Of a DNA stretch of 64,000 nucleotides, positions 1 through 8,096 are shown piece after piece. The DNA lies in NCBI RefSeq assembly GCF_004765795.1, contig NZ_SBIV01000008.1:62001-126000 (forward strand), written 5' to 3'. Within the stretch, counting starts at the first letter, position 1; each line of letters starts with the position of its first letter. This DNA comes from Halorussus marinus (GTDB lineage Archaea; Halobacteriota; Halobacteria; Halobacteriales; Haladaptataceae). A program made the translations under genes and the position numbers. The notes under the pieces are model-generated. The model was not told the DNA's origin, made no database searches, and saw only the letters and a program-made list of their open reading frames with translations.

Positions 1-337
1 CGATATCGACGTGCAGGCCGTCCTGCGTGAGGACGCGCACCGAGTCGTCCTGAGCCGCGTTAGCTCCTTCGCCACTCTGGTGGCTCATCGTATAGGTCTG
101 AGGTCGGGTGGGGACGCTGACGACGCCCTCGACGAGGGGCGTGATGAAGTGCCAGCCGGGTTCGAGGATGTCGCCCGTCACCGCGCCCTGGTTCTTGACG
201 ACCTTCACTTCGCCTTCGTCTACGCCTTCGAACGCCATCACGCCGCCGATAAGCGAGACGATAAGCACTAGTACGAGACCGATTACCGTGGCGGACTGAG
301 CGAGTCCGCCGGTGTCGATTGGAGGGTCACTGCTCAT
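1..337 (-). CDS. SPFH/band 7 (prohibitin-like) membrane protein, C-terminally truncated by window edge
   Basis: Translating the minus strand from the ATG at 337 gives an open frame of 112 residues running off the left edge. It has a short polar N-terminus (MSSDPPIDTGG), one hydrophobic segment at about residues 16-36, then the start of an SPFH domain (GEVKVVKNQGAVTG, EPGWHFITPLVEGV). A single N-terminal anchor followed by this pattern is typical of prohibitin/stomatin-like proteins, which form membrane-bound oligomeric scaffolds. An A+T-rich TATA-like element at 362-370 sits about 25 bases upstream of the ATG, suggesting a leaderless transcript. The rest of the gene is outside the window, so length and C-terminal coiled coil cannot be checked. 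Confidence 0.85.
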   Translation of the reverse strand, partial: MSSDPPIDTGGLAQSATVIGLVLVLIVSLIGGVMAFEGVDEGEVKVVKNQGAVTGDILEPGWHFITPLVEGVVSVPTRPQTYTMSHQSGEGANAAQDDSVRVLTQDGLHVDI

Positions 338-361
338 CTTCGTGTCGGCGTGGGAATCAAA

Positions 362-370
362 CGCATATAA
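362..370 (-). promoter_or_regulatory. TATA-like promoter element of the SPFH gene
   Basis: The A+T-rich run (minus-strand ATTATATGC) lies about 25-30 bases upstream of the ATG at 337 in an otherwise G+C-rich context. That is the archaeal TATA spacing for a leaderless mRNA. Confidence 0.55.
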
Positions 371-540
371 TTCTGGCTACTTACCGATATTATCAGGTCT
401 ACGTTCGGAGGACGGCGGACGGTCCGACTCGACTCCTACGGCGGGTCCTGAATACCGGAACGGGGTCGGCCTCCGCGAAAACGACGTCGGGCGACCCAGC
501 CCGACGTCCCCAGACGGCCCACCGAATCGGAAACACAGGG

Positions 541-548
541 GTTAAAAC
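541..548 (+). promoter_or_regulatory. TATA-like promoter element of tRNA-Leu
   Basis: The sequence GTTAAAAC sits about 28-35 bases before the first base of the tRNA at 576, the expected position of an archaeal box A. Confidence 0.5.
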
Positions 549-575
549 CCGCAAAGCGCGTACGTCGTCGTGCGT

Positions 576-659
576 GCGAGGGTAGCCAAGCCTGGAAACG
601 GCGGCGGACTCAAGATCCGCTCCCGTAGGGGTCCAAGGGTTCAAATCCCTTCCCTCGCA
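576..659 (+). tRNA. tRNA-Leu (anticodon CAA)
   Basis: The acceptor stem GCGAGGG (576-582) pairs with CCCTCGC (652-658), with discriminator base A at 659. The anticodon stem GCGGA/TCCGC encloses the loop CTCAAGA, giving anticodon CAA at 611-613 (reads UUG). A long variable arm marks a class II tRNA, and the T-arm contains the standard GTTCAAATC. The 84-base length fits leucine. CCA is not encoded. No intron is seen. Pieces of the 3' end recur just downstream (see the repeat features). Confidence 0.95.
639..657 (+). repeat. tRNA-Leu 3'-end direct repeat, copy 1 (inside the tRNA)
   Basis: The 19-base string GTTCAAATCCCTTCCCTCG at the 3' end of tRNA-Leu is repeated exactly at 735-753, 96 bases downstream. 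tRNA 3' ends are the usual attB sites of archaeal integrative elements, so this is a candidate attachment core. Confidence 0.7.
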
Positions 660-696
660 TGTCCGCGCGAAGACAGTGAGCGCGTGACTGCACGAC

Positions 697-753
697 GGAA
701 GGATTTGAACGCTGTCGGACGTAGTCCGGCTGAAGTTCAAATCCCTTCCCTCG
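697..753 (+). repeat. tRNA 3'-end direct repeat (copy 2) combined with an inverted copy forming a long hairpin
   Basis: Bases 735-753 repeat the last 19 bases of the tRNA T-arm/acceptor exactly. Bases 697-710 (GGAAGGATTTGAAC) are the near-perfect reverse complement of 735-749, one base shorter. Between them CGGAC (716-720) pairs with GTCCG (724-728). The whole 697-749 segment can therefore fold as a two-part hairpin built from tRNA-derived sequence. A third, shorter copy (CTTCCCTCGCA) lies at 792-802. This looks like a scar of repeated integration or excision at the tRNA. Confidence 0.65.
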
Positions 754-865
754 AACTCACACGAGTGCAGAAGACGCCCTCAGGGGGCGCTCTTCCCTCG
801 CAAAACTCGGCCCACGCGGGCCCTCGCAACTTCCTTTCGGCGCCGCTGGGCGAGCGACGGCGTTC

Positions 866-1645
866 TCACTCGAACAGAGTGGCCGGCTCGGCGTCCCGGG
901 CGTCGAACGCCTCGGCGATCGCCGGAATCCGGTCCCGAAGCTCGCCGGGGGCGTGCGAATCGGAGCCGGCGACGAACCTCACGCCGCGCTCCCGGAGCGT
1001 CTCCCGGAACCCCGGTTCGGGGTGGAACGCGCCGTAGTCGTCGAGCACTCGCCCGGCGTTCAGCTCCGGGACGGTCCGGGAGCGCTCGAACGCGTCGGCG
1101 ACCATCGTGTGGTGGTCGTCGGTCGTGTACCCGCGGAGCTCCGGCGTCCGCTCGATCAGATCGACGTGGGCGGCGATCTCGAACAGCTCCGAGTCGATCA
1201 GGTCGACGAGTCGGTGGTAGTAGTCGTCGACCACCGCGCGGCGCTCGGCCCGCGACTTGTCCTCGAACGGCCGACTGCGCTGGACGTTTGCGTCGCCGAC
1301 CCGGTGGACGCTACCGATCGCGTAGTCGAAGCCCGCTTCGTCGAGGAAGGTCGCAATATCGTCCTCGTCGCGGGGCGCGTAGTCGAGTTCGACGGCGTCG
1401 TAGACGTCGAGGTCGGCTCGCTCGCGGAGCAGTTCGATGCCCTCGCGCCGGAGCGGGTAGGTCCGATCGAGGTTGAAGCCGTACTCGCGTTTCGCGCGGA
1501 TCAGCCGGTCGCGCTCGGCGACGTTGCAGTGGTCGGCGAACCCGACCGCCGAGAGGCCGGCGTAGGCCGCGGCCGCGACCATCAGGGGCATGCCCGAGCC
1601 GTCGGAGTAGTTCGAGTGGACGTGGTAGTCGTGGATGACCGACAC
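866..1645 (-). CDS. PHP-domain phosphoesterase (HisJ-like)
   Basis: The 259-residue protein starts with a GTG at 1645 and opens at once with the PHP metal motif HVHSNYSDG (residues 8-16). It then shows FADHC (36-40), GSVHR (111-115) and a C-terminal SDSHAP motif, the conserved His/Asp ligands of a trinuclear metal site. The PHP family includes histidinol-phosphatase HisJ and related phosphoesterases that hydrolyse phosphate monoesters. The length matches HisJ, but no his genes are nearby, so the substrate is open. It precedes nothing co-directional within 50 bases and is probably transcribed alone. Confidence 0.8.
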   Translation of the reverse strand: MSVIHDYHVHSNYSDGSGMPLMVAAAAYAGLSAVGFADHCNVAERDRLIRAKREYGFNLDRTYPLRREGIELLRERADLDVYDAVELDYAPRDEDDIATFLDEAGFDYAIGSVHRVGDANVQRSRPFEDKSRAERRAVVDDYYHRLVDLIDSELFEIAAHVDLIERTPELRGYTTDDHHTMVADAFERSRTVPELNAGRVLDDYGAFHPEPGFRETLRERGVRFVAGSDSHAPGELRDRIPAIAEAFDARDAEPATLFE

Positions 1646-1702
1646 GCTCGCCCCTTCGAACGGGAGGAACGTAGCTATTCGGGACGAGCCGGGACCGAGA
1701 AC

Positions 1703-1960
1703 TCAGGCGTCGGCCGCCGAGACCGAGACGTCACCCGCGGCGTCGACGATGACTTCGTAGTCGTTGTAGGAGAAGACGACACGACCGCCGGACGGCGCCG
1801 GTCGGGGAGCGAACAGTCGATCGAGCGCGTCGGGGTCGACGACCTCGTAGAGCGGCGGCGAGAGCTCCGTCGGCGCGACCCCCTCGGCCTCTGCGACCGC
1901 CTCGACGACGCACTGGCTGACGCTGTCGTCGCTCTCGAGTGGTGCGCGTGCTGCTTGCAT
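1703..1960 (-). CDS. HalOD1 output-domain protein
   Basis: This 85-residue protein matches the haloarchaeal HalOD1 pattern. A helix (QCVVEAVAEAEGV) is followed by a PPLYEVVDPDALDRLF segment, then a beta hairpin ending in VVFSYNDYEVIVDAAGDVSV. HalOD1 domains are found alone or as output modules of two-component and regulator proteins in haloarchaea, and their biochemical role is not established. It lies 57 bases upstream of the PHP gene on the same strand and could be weakly co-transcribed. Confidence 0.8.
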   Translation of the reverse strand: MQAARAPLESDDSVSQCVVEAVAEAEGVAPTELSPPLYEVVDPDALDRLFAPRPAPSGGRVVFSYNDYEVIVDAAGDVSVSAADA

Positions 1961-2128
1961 TGTCCGAGGGGTACAGAACGGGCGTCCTAAAACGTATCGG
2001 AGAGTGAAACCGAGCCAACCACTCTCGCCGCGAGTCCCGGCGTCGGCCGTCGTACCTCGCTTCGCAGGCGTCGACAGTCGGGGGTCACTGCGTCTGAGTT
2101 CGTTCGAGTCGAAAACGGAACCCCCGCG

Positions 2129-2449
2129 TCAGTGTCCGGACGTGGCGTGCAGGCCGACGATGCCGACGACGATGACGCCGACGAAGCCGAGCCGGACCGG
2201 GTCGGCCGACTCCTCGAACAGCACGATCCCCAGAATCGCGGTCCCCACCGCGCCGATGCCGGTCCAGACCGCGTACGCCGTCCCGACCGGGAGCGTCTCG
2301 ACCGCGCGGGCGAGCAGTCCCATACTGATCGCGAGCGCGAGCAGAGTCGCGACCGACGCCCGGAGGTTCGTGAACCCCTCCGAGTAGGTCAGCCCGACCG
2401 CCCACGCCACTTCGAACAGTCCCGCCACGACCAGCGTGGTCCACGACAT
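2129..2449 (-). CDS. sugE: SMR-family guanidinium exporter (Gdx/SugE type)
   Basis: The frame from the ATG at 2449 gives 106 residues with four hydrophobic helices. It tracks the Gdx/SugE subfamily closely from recall: MSW start, the essential membrane Glu at residue 13 ([11 protein letters not shown]), [17 protein letters not shown] in helix 3 and a [15 protein letters not shown] final helix. Gdx proteins are dual-topology homodimeric antiporters that expel guanidinium in exchange for protons. The resemblance to bacterial Gdx is striking for an archaeal protein and suggests horizontal acquisition. It is divergent from the DUF309 gene. I saw no guanidine riboswitch in the 145-base upstream gap. 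Confidence 0.88.
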   Translation of the reverse strand: MSWTTLVVAGLFEVAWAVGLTYSEGFTNLRASVATLLALAISMGLLARAVETLPVGTAYAVWTGIGAVGTAILGIVLFEESADPVRLGFVGVIVVGIVGLHATSGH

Positions 2450-2594
2450 ACCGCCGTCTCGGGCCGGCCCGGGCGTATAGTTTGCTCTTCGAGACGGCCC
2501 GGCCCCTCGCCCGACGCCGGCTCCCCGCCTCGGAGCCCCGAACGGGTCGCTCGGAGTCCGACGACGGTATCCGGCTCCGACGCGTACGCCGACT

Positions 2595-3077
2595 ATGGAC
2601 GACCACACCCGCGATCGGACGGTCGGCCCGCCCGCCGGCGAACCGTCGGGGTGGCGCCCCGACGAGCGCCGGTGGGAGCACGGCACGCTCCGCCGGGCGA
2701 CGATACACGGCGTTCGGCTGTTCAACGCCGGCGCGTTCCACGAGGCCCACGACTGCTTCGAGGACGAGTGGTACAACTACGGGACGGGCGCGCCCGAATC
2801 GCAGTTCTGCCACGGGATGGTCCAGATCGCGGCGGGGGCGTACAAGCACTTCGACTTCGAGGACGACGCCGGCATGCGGTCGCTGTTCGAGACCGCCCTG
2901 CAGTACCTCCACGGCGTGCCCTCGGACTTCTACGGCGTGGACGTGACTGACGTGCGAGCGACGGCGACGAACGCGCTCGACGATCCCGCCGCGCTGGAGG
3001 GGTGGGCGATTCGCCTCGACGGCGACCGCCCCGAAGCCGGCCCCACGGACTTCGAGTACGCCGAGGCGCTCGACTAA
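2595..3077 (+). CDS. DUF309 family protein
   Basis: The 160-residue protein carries the DUF309 core: helix [18 protein letters not shown] (residues 43-60), containing the HE..H..FE.EW signature, followed by [16 protein letters not shown]. The family is small, helical and conserved in bacteria and haloarchaea. Its function is unknown, but the HExxHxxxE arrangement suggests a metal or nucleotide pocket. The start ATG is at 2595. The downstream MFS gene has its own TATA element, so this is probably monocistronic. Confidence 0.8.
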   Translation: MDDHTRDRTVGPPAGEPSGWRPDERRWEHGTLRRATIHGVRLFNAGAFHEAHDCFEDEWYNYGTGAPESQFCHGMVQIAAGAYKHFDFEDDAGMRSLFETALQYLHGVPSDFYGVDVTDVRATATNALDDPAALEGWAIRLDGDRPEAGPTDFEYAEALD

Positions 3078-3140
3078 TCGCGCCGGGCGAGGCGGCCGCG
3101 CGGTCGGGCCAGACCGCGCGAGCGGTTCCGCGACCGGACC

Positions 3141-3149
3141 GCTTTAGCC
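3141..3149 (+). promoter_or_regulatory. TATA-like element of the MFS transporter gene
   Basis: GCTTTAGCC lies 29 bases upstream of the ATG at 3174, consistent with a leaderless archaeal transcript. Confidence 0.5.
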
Positions 3150-3173
3150 GGTCCCAGACCTTCGCCGGAGTAA

Positions 3174-4364
3174 ATGGGTCTGTATCGCGTCGTGTCGCTG
3201 GTCTTCGTCTGGCAGTTGGCGGCCAGCGTCTGTTACTACGCCGTGTTCGCGGCGACGCCGTTCTTCCGCGATCGGTTCAGGCTCTCGGGGACCGAAGTCG
3301 GTCTGGTGGTCACGTCGCTGACCCTCGGCTACGCGGCGTTTCTGCTCCCGTTGGGGGCCATCACCGACCGGTACGGCGAGCGCCGGACGCTCACCGCCGG
3401 CCTGCTCGGGCTCTCGACGGGCGCGATCCTCGTCACCGGATCGTGGTCGTACCCGACCCTGCTGGTCAGCACCTTCCTGCTCGGGTCGCTGTACGGCACC
3501 GCGATGCCCGGGACGAACAAGGCGATCTTCGACACCACGCCGCCCGGCCGCCAGAACCTCGCGGTCGGGATCAAGCAGGTCGGCGTCACCGCCGGGAGCG
3601 GCGCGAGCGCGCTACTGGTCACCGGCATCGCGGGCGTCCTGTACTGGGAGGCGGGCTTCTACGTCGCGGCGGCCGGCGGGCTGGCGGTCGCGGCGGCCTT
3701 CTGGGCGGTCTACCGGGGCTCCGGGGGCGCCGGCGAGGCGAGCTACCCCGACTTCCGGCGGCTCGCGTCGAATCGGCCCTACCGGGCGCTCGCCGGCGCC
3801 GGCGTCTGTCTGGGCGCCGGGCTGTTCACCACCACCGGGTACACGATCATCTACGTCGAGGAGTCGGTCGGCGCGTCGGTCGCCTTCGGCGGGCTCGTGC
3901 TCGCGGCGGTGCAGGTCTCGGGGAGCGTCGGCCGGGTCGTCACCGGCTGGCTGAGCGACGCGTTGCCGGGCGACCCCCGCAGGCGCATCGGCGCGGTCCT
4001 GCTCGTCCAGTCGCTTCTGAGCGCGGCCTCGTTCGTCGGCGTCGCGGTCGTCGACCGGCGACTCCTCGCGGCCGGCGCGTTCGTCGTCCTCGGCTGTTTC
4101 ATCCTCGGATGTACCGGCGTCTACTACTCCTGTCTGGCGACGCTGGTCTCGGCCGACGAGATGGGCGGCGCGACCGCGGGCGGCCAGCTCGCGCTCACGA
4201 GCGGCGCGCTGTTCGCGCCGCCGGCGTTCGGCTACCTCGCCGACGCGGTGGGCTATCGGACGAGCTGGCTCATGCTCGCGGCGCTGGCGCTGGTCGCGGC
4301 GGGGTTCGTCGCCCGCGTCATCGCGACCGAGCCCCCGAGCGACGTCACCCCGGCCGCGGAGTGA
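3174..4364 (+). CDS. MFS transporter
   Basis: This 396-residue polytopic protein has about twelve hydrophobic helices. It carries the MFS loop 2-3 signature (PLGAITDRYGERRTL, about residues 59-73) and a second-half counterpart (GRVVTGWLSDALPGDPRRR). Loop motifs and length are those of a 12-TM major facilitator permease. The sequence gives no clear substrate. The gene ends six bases before the convergent MaoC gene. It is probably a proton-coupled importer or exporter of a small solute. Confidence 0.82.
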   Translation: MGLYRVVSLVFVWQLAASVCYYAVFAATPFFRDRFRLSGTEVGLVVTSLTLGYAAFLLPLGAITDRYGERRTLTAGLLGLSTGAILVTGSWSYPTLLVSTFLLGSLYGTAMPGTNKAIFDTTPPGRQNLAVGIKQVGVTAGSGASALLVTGIAGVLYWEAGFYVAAAGGLAVAAAFWAVYRGSGGAGEASYPDFRRLASNRPYRALAGAGVCLGAGLFTTTGYTIIYVEESVGASVAFGGLVLAAVQVSGSVGRVVTGWLSDALPGDPRRRIGAVLLVQSLLSAASFVGVAVVDRRLLAAGAFVVLGCFILGCTGVYYSCLATLVSADEMGGATAGGQLALTSGALFAPPAFGYLADAVGYRTSWLMLAALALVAAGFVARVIATEPPSDVTPAAE

Positions 4365-4370
4365 GCCGGC

Positions 4371-4955
4371 TCACTCCAGGTCCTCGGGCTGGGTGCCGAC
4401 GCCCTCGGGCCAGCCGGTGGGCCGGGCGGGCGAGGGCTCGACGTGGTCGCGTTTGAGCACCATCGGGGTCCGCTCCAGCGAGAGCACCAGCTCGTCGTCC
4501 TGATTGTACGCCCGGAGCTCGGTGGTGACGATGCCGACGTGGTCCCGCGAGTCGCTCTCGCGCTTGTCGAGCACCTCGCTCTCGGCGAAGATGGTGTCGC
4601 CGTGGTAGACAGGGGCGTGGTGGCGAACCTCGTCGTAGCCGAGGTTCGCGGTCGCGTTCGCCGACACGTCGACGACGCTCATCCCGACCGCCAGCGCGAT
4701 GACGAACGTGCCGTCGACCAGGCGCTCGCCGAACTCGGTGTCGGCGGCGTACGCCTCGTTGAAGTGCATCGGGTTGACGTTCATCGTCAGGTTGGTGAAC
4801 CAGACGTTGTCGGTCTCGGTCACCGTCCGCCCGTACGGGTGTTTGTACACGTCGCCGACCGCGAAATCCTCGTAGTAGCGGCCCTGCCAGCCGGCGACGA
4901 GCCGCCTGTCGTCGGTCGGGGCGCCGTCGCCCTCGGAGGTGTCGTCTTCGGCCAT
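4371..4955 (-). CDS. MaoC-like (hotdog) dehydratase
   Basis: The ATG at 4955 gives 194 residues. An in-frame GTG at 4982 would add nine, but a TATA-like TACTAAGT near 4980-4988 makes the ATG the leaderless start. The sequence shows the MaoC hydratase layout: YYEDFAVGDV, GRTVTETDNVWF, then the hydratase-2 signature region NPMHFNEAYA (with catalytic Asp/His-type residues) and VDGTFVIALAVGMS. Single-hotdog MaoC proteins hydrate enoyl-CoA thioesters. A role such as a mesaconyl-CoA or R-specific enoyl-CoA hydratase is possible but not settled by sequence alone. Confidence 0.78.
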   Translation of the reverse strand: MAEDDTSEGDGAPTDDRRLVAGWQGRYYEDFAVGDVYKHPYGRTVTETDNVWFTNLTMNVNPMHFNEAYAADTEFGERLVDGTFVIALAVGMSVVDVSANATANLGYDEVRHHAPVYHGDTIFAESEVLDKRESDSRDHVGIVTTELRAYNQDDELVLSLERTPMVLKRDHVEPSPARPTGWPEGVGTQPEDLE

Positions 4956-5158
4956 GCGTGCGAGCCGACGCGACAGCGACACTTAGTACCACGCGGCCGC
5001 CAAGGGTCTCCTCGCGGAAGTGTGAGCCACGTCGGTGTCGGTCGATCGCGCGAGCTCCGACGGCGTCGATCCCGCCGATCGAGCCGGTCGGGCGAAATCG
5101 ACACCTTATACATCTCGGCCGAACACGGTTCGAACGTAGGGGACCGCCCCGTCCAAAC

Positions 5159-5164
5159 GGAGGG
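5159..5164 (+). promoter_or_regulatory. Shine-Dalgarno site deciding the start at 5171
   Basis: GGAGGG lies six bases before the GTG at 5171, which favours that codon over the ATG at 5198. A TATA-like CTTATACA at about 5104-5111 lies upstream. Confidence 0.55.
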
Positions 5165-5170
5165 ATCTAC

Positions 5171-5833
5171 GTGACGACGATCGAACGCAGATACGACATG
5201 CTCGCCGACGCCGGCCCGCGGGGCGCCGAGCCCGACGCCCCGACCGACGCGGTCTTCGACGCGGTCGCGGACGCCCGCTGTCGAAGCCTCCTCGACCACC
5301 TCGCCGAGCGCGCGGACGGCGAGAGAATCGAGACCGCCGTCGCGGACCTCGCCGACGAGGTCGACGTCGACTGCCTCCACCACGCGGTCCTGCCGAAACT
5401 CGACGACGCCGGCTTCCTCGACTACGACGCCGAGAGCCGGACGGTCAGCTACCGGTCCGAGCCCCGCCTCGAAGCCGTCCTCGCGGCGACCGACGATCTC
5501 GACGAACTCGCCGAGGTCGGCCTCGACGCGCTGTTGGACGCTCTCGGTGACTTCCGTCGGCGGTGTGTCCTCGCGGCGCTACTCTCACACGCCGACCTCC
5601 CGCTTGCGGACCTCGCCGACGAGGTGACCGTCGAGGAGCGGGGCCGGCCGCTCTCGTCGGTCGACGCCCAGACCGTGTTGGAGGTGTACCTCTCGCTGTA
5701 CCACACCCACGTCCCGAAGCTCTCGGACGCGGGGCTGGTCGCGTACGACCAACAGCGAGACCTCGTGGCGCTGACCGACGCGGGCCGCGAACTCGAACCC
5801 GCGGTCCGGTCGCTGTGTTCCTCGATCGAGTAG
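5171..5833 (+). CDS. tandem winged-helix regulator (DUF7344-like)
   Basis: From the GTG at 5171 (SD at 5159-5164) the protein has 220 residues and two similar halves. Each starts with a helix pair on an FDAVADARCRSLLDHLAE or DALGDFRRRCVLAALLSH pattern, continues through a recognition-type helix (LHHAVLPKLDDAGFLDYD, YHTHVPKLSDAGLVAYD), and ends in a strand such as RTVSYR. This is the haloarchaeal DUF7344 winged-helix fold, duplicated, so a DNA-binding regulator is likely. No effector domain is visible. The target is unknown. Confidence 0.72.
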   Translation: MTTIERRYDMLADAGPRGAEPDAPTDAVFDAVADARCRSLLDHLAERADGERIETAVADLADEVDVDCLHHAVLPKLDDAGFLDYDAESRTVSYRSEPRLEAVLAATDDLDELAEVGLDALLDALGDFRRRCVLAALLSHADLPLADLADEVTVEERGRPLSSVDAQTVLEVYLSLYHTHVPKLSDAGLVAYDQQRDLVALTDAGRELEPAVRSLCSSIE

Positions 5834-5878
5834 CGGTTCCGAAACGCTCAAACGCCGAACCGCCCTTTGTTCCGGGAG

Positions 5879-6676
5879 ATGCGAATCGAGCAGCTAGGCG
5901 AGGGCACGCCGGAGGTGGCGGTCGTCGCCGCGATCCACGGCGACGAGCCCTGCGGCGTCCACGCCGTCGAGCGCCTGTTGGCCGACGACCCCGAGACCGA
6001 GCGCCCCGTGAAGTTCATCGTGGCGAACGAACTCGCACTCGAACGAGAGGTCCGGTACGTCGACGAGGACCTCAACCGCGCGTTCCCCGGCGACCCGGAC
6101 GCAGACACCCACGAAGGCCGGCTCGCGACCGACCTCGCCCGCGAGGTCCGCGACTGCACTACGCTCGCGCTCCACTCCACCCAGTCGTACGGCGAGCCGT
6201 TCGCGGTGACCGACGAGGTCGGGGCGGTCGCCCGAACGGTCTGTCCCCACCTGCCGATCTCGGAGCTCGTCGACACCCAGAACGATACCGACGGCCGGCT
6301 CATCGAGTACCCACACACCGTCGAGGTCGAGTGCGGCTATCAGGGCTCGACCGAGGCCGCCGAGAACGCGGTCGAGCTGACCCGCGGGTTCCTGCGGGCG
6401 ACCGGCGTCCTCCCGGCGGGCGAGTCGCTCCCGGACGAGGGGGCCGACCCCGTCGAGGTGTTCCGACTCGACAGCCGGATTTCCAAGTCACCGGCCACGG
6501 AGTACGAGGTGTTCGCCGAGAACTTCGAGCGCGTCGAGGGCGGCGAGGCGTTCGCGGCCGCCGACGACCGCCGGCTCGTCGCCGACGAGCCGTTCTACCC
6601 CATCCTGCTGTCGGCGTACGGCTACGAGGACATCTTCGGCTACCGGAGCGACCGGATCGGCGTTCTGGAGGGGTAG
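5879..6676 (+). CDS. succinylglutamate desuccinylase/aspartoacylase family hydrolase
   Basis: The 265-residue protein from the ATG at 5879 has the M14-like zinc carboxypeptidase fold signature. AAIHGDEPCG (about residues 16-25) gives His and Glu zinc ligands, DLNRAFPG (about 63-70) gives the substrate Arg/Asn pair, and LALHSTQSYG (about 96-105) gives the third ligand. A later VEVECGYQGS supplies the catalytic Glu. Members deacylate N-acyl amino acids (N-acetylaspartate, N-succinylglutamate). It might release an amino acid from N-acetylglutamate in this genome, but that is inference. It is convergent with psmA and probably leaderless. Confidence 0.82.
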   Translation: MRIEQLGEGTPEVAVVAAIHGDEPCGVHAVERLLADDPETERPVKFIVANELALEREVRYVDEDLNRAFPGDPDADTHEGRLATDLAREVRDCTTLALHSTQSYGEPFAVTDEVGAVARTVCPHLPISELVDTQNDTDGRLIEYPHTVEVECGYQGSTEAAENAVELTRGFLRATGVLPAGESLPDEGADPVEVFRLDSRISKSPATEYEVFAENFERVEGGEAFAAADDRRLVADEPFYPILLSAYGYEDIFGYRSDRIGVLEG

Positions 6677-6746
6677 TCGCCGGCGGCGTTTCGATCCGGA
6701 GCGCCACGGCTGTGCAGGCGTCGAAACCGCGGGAAGAAAGGGGTCG

Positions 6747-7511
6747 TTACTCCTCGGGCTCCTGCTCGTCGTCGTCGCCGCCGCCGAGCAGTTCGAGCTC
6801 CGCGAGGTACTCCTCGGCCTCGTCGTTCGAGAGCTCGATGAACGACTCGCTCTCGACGTCTACGGTGGCGACGCCGACGCCCTCGGGGCTGAGTTCGCCG
6901 TCGTTGACCGAGCCCAGCGCGCGGAGCGCGAGCTCGATGCCGCCGTCGAGGTCCATCGACTCGGCGTAGTTCTCTTCGAGGTAGTCCTGAAGCTCGCCGC
7001 GGTCGGCGCCGACCGCCAGCGCCTTCCACTCGTAGGGAGTCCCCGACGGGTCGGTCTCGTAGAGGCGGGGCTCGCCGTCCTCGATGCCGCCGATGATGAG
7101 CGCGACGCCGAACGGGCGCGCGCCGCCGACCTGCGTGTACTGCTGGATGTGGTCGGTGACCTCCTTCGTCAGCGTCTCGACCCCGATGGGCTCGCCGTAG
7201 CGCAGGCGGTTGACCTGGGCCTGCTGGCGGGCGAAGTCGATGAGCTGGCGGGCGTCGGCGACGTGGCCCGCCGAGGCGATGCCGATGTGGTTGTCGGCCT
7301 TGTGAATCTTCTCGACGCTGGTCCGCTCCATGAGTTCCGAGCGGATGCGCTTGTCCACGGCCAGCACGACGCCGTCGTCAGTTCGGACGCCGATGCTCGC
7401 CGTGCCGCGTTTGACGGCCTCGCGGGCATATTCGACCTGGTAGAGCCGTCCGTCCGGGGAAAAGATGGTGATCCCACGGTCGTAGGCCTGCTGTTGGGCT
7501 TGTCCCTGCAT
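6747..7511 (-). CDS. psmA: proteasome alpha subunit
   Basis: This 254-residue protein has the archaeal proteasome alpha N-terminus (AYDRGITIFSPDGRLYQVEYA). It continues with the fold landmarks GVVLAVDKRI, IGIASAGHVADAR, YTQVGGARPFGVALIIGG and ETDPSGTPYEWKALAVG. The acidic tail (DDDEQEPEE) is usual in haloarchaea. Alpha subunits form the gated outer rings of the 20S core and dock the AAA ATPase PAN. The ATG at 7511 is four bases downstream of the rnp2 stop, so the two are co-transcribed, an arrangement known from the archaeal RNase P/proteasome operon. Confidence 0.96.
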   Translation of the reverse strand: MQGQAQQQAYDRGITIFSPDGRLYQVEYAREAVKRGTASIGVRTDDGVVLAVDKRIRSELMERTSVEKIHKADNHIGIASAGHVADARQLIDFARQQAQVNRLRYGEPIGVETLTKEVTDHIQQYTQVGGARPFGVALIIGGIEDGEPRLYETDPSGTPYEWKALAVGADRGELQDYLEENYAESMDLDGGIELALRALGSVNDGELSPEGVGVATVDVESESFIELSNDEAEEYLAELELLGGGDDDEQEPEE

Positions 7512-7515
7512 AGTA

Positions 7516-7995
7516 TCACTCGAAATCGAGTTCCGTCGCGCCCGCGAACGCGCCGTCGGTCCGCACGTCGAGGCGGTCGCCTCGGACGACTGCGGAGCGT
7601 CGAGCGTCCTCGAACACGACTTTTCTCTCGTCACGAAATTGGCCGTCTCGCCGTAAATACTTTTCTTCACAGGCACGTACCGTACCGCTTATACCGACGA
7701 CGCGCACCCCGACCGGGTCGCCGTTAACCCCGTCGATGCAGGCAAGCGCCGCCCGTGCCGGCTCCGAGTGGCCCCGTCGGACTCTGACGATGGCCTCCCC
7801 GGTCCCGTCGGCGAAGTCAAATCGGAGGACTTTCAGGTCGGCGTCGGCGCTGGCGGCGTCGCCCACAAGGTTCTGGGCGGCGAACCAGACCGACCGCTGG
7901 AAGTCGCGGCGGTCGAAGTCGGCGTCGGGCCAGGCGTCGAGCCGGACCGCGAGGTAGCGCCACCGCGGCCGGAGGTGCTTCGGGAGGTGTTTCAC
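7516..7995 (-). CDS. rnp2: ribonuclease P protein component 2 (Pop5 homologue)
   Basis: From the GTG at 7995 the protein has 159 residues. It starts KHLPKHLRPRWRYLAVRLD and includes AAQNLVGDAASADADLKVLRF and the Pop5 signature EAIVRVRRGHSEPARAALACI. The product is the Pop5/Rpp14-like subunit of archaeal RNase P, which matures tRNA 5' ends together with the RNA and Rpp30. It sits immediately upstream of psmA. Its usual partner rnp3 is about 3.4 kb away at 11347, separated by two opposite-strand genes. Confidence 0.88.
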   Translation of the reverse strand: MKHLPKHLRPRWRYLAVRLDAWPDADFDRRDFQRSVWFAAQNLVGDAASADADLKVLRFDFADGTGEAIVRVRRGHSEPARAALACIDGVNGDPVGVRVVGISGTVRACEEKYLRRDGQFRDERKVVFEDARRSAVVRGDRLDVRTDGAFAGATELDFE

Positions 7996-8096
7996 GGGTA
8001 CTCGTCGGCGCTTGGGTCGGCGTCGGCTTGAAAGGTCGGTTGTTCGATCGACGGTCCGGGCGGGCTCGCGGCCGCGTCGCACGACCGTCTGACGAA

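Noticed and set aside
399-740. 113-codon minus-strand frame overlapping tRNA-Leu
   Set aside because: Its middle is the complement of the tRNA. Such frames recur antisense to tRNA genes and are not proteins.
2450-2594. Guanidine riboswitch upstream of the Gdx exporter gene
   Set aside because: No paired conserved motifs or terminator/SD-sequestering structure of the known guanidine classes were seen in the 145-base divergent gap.
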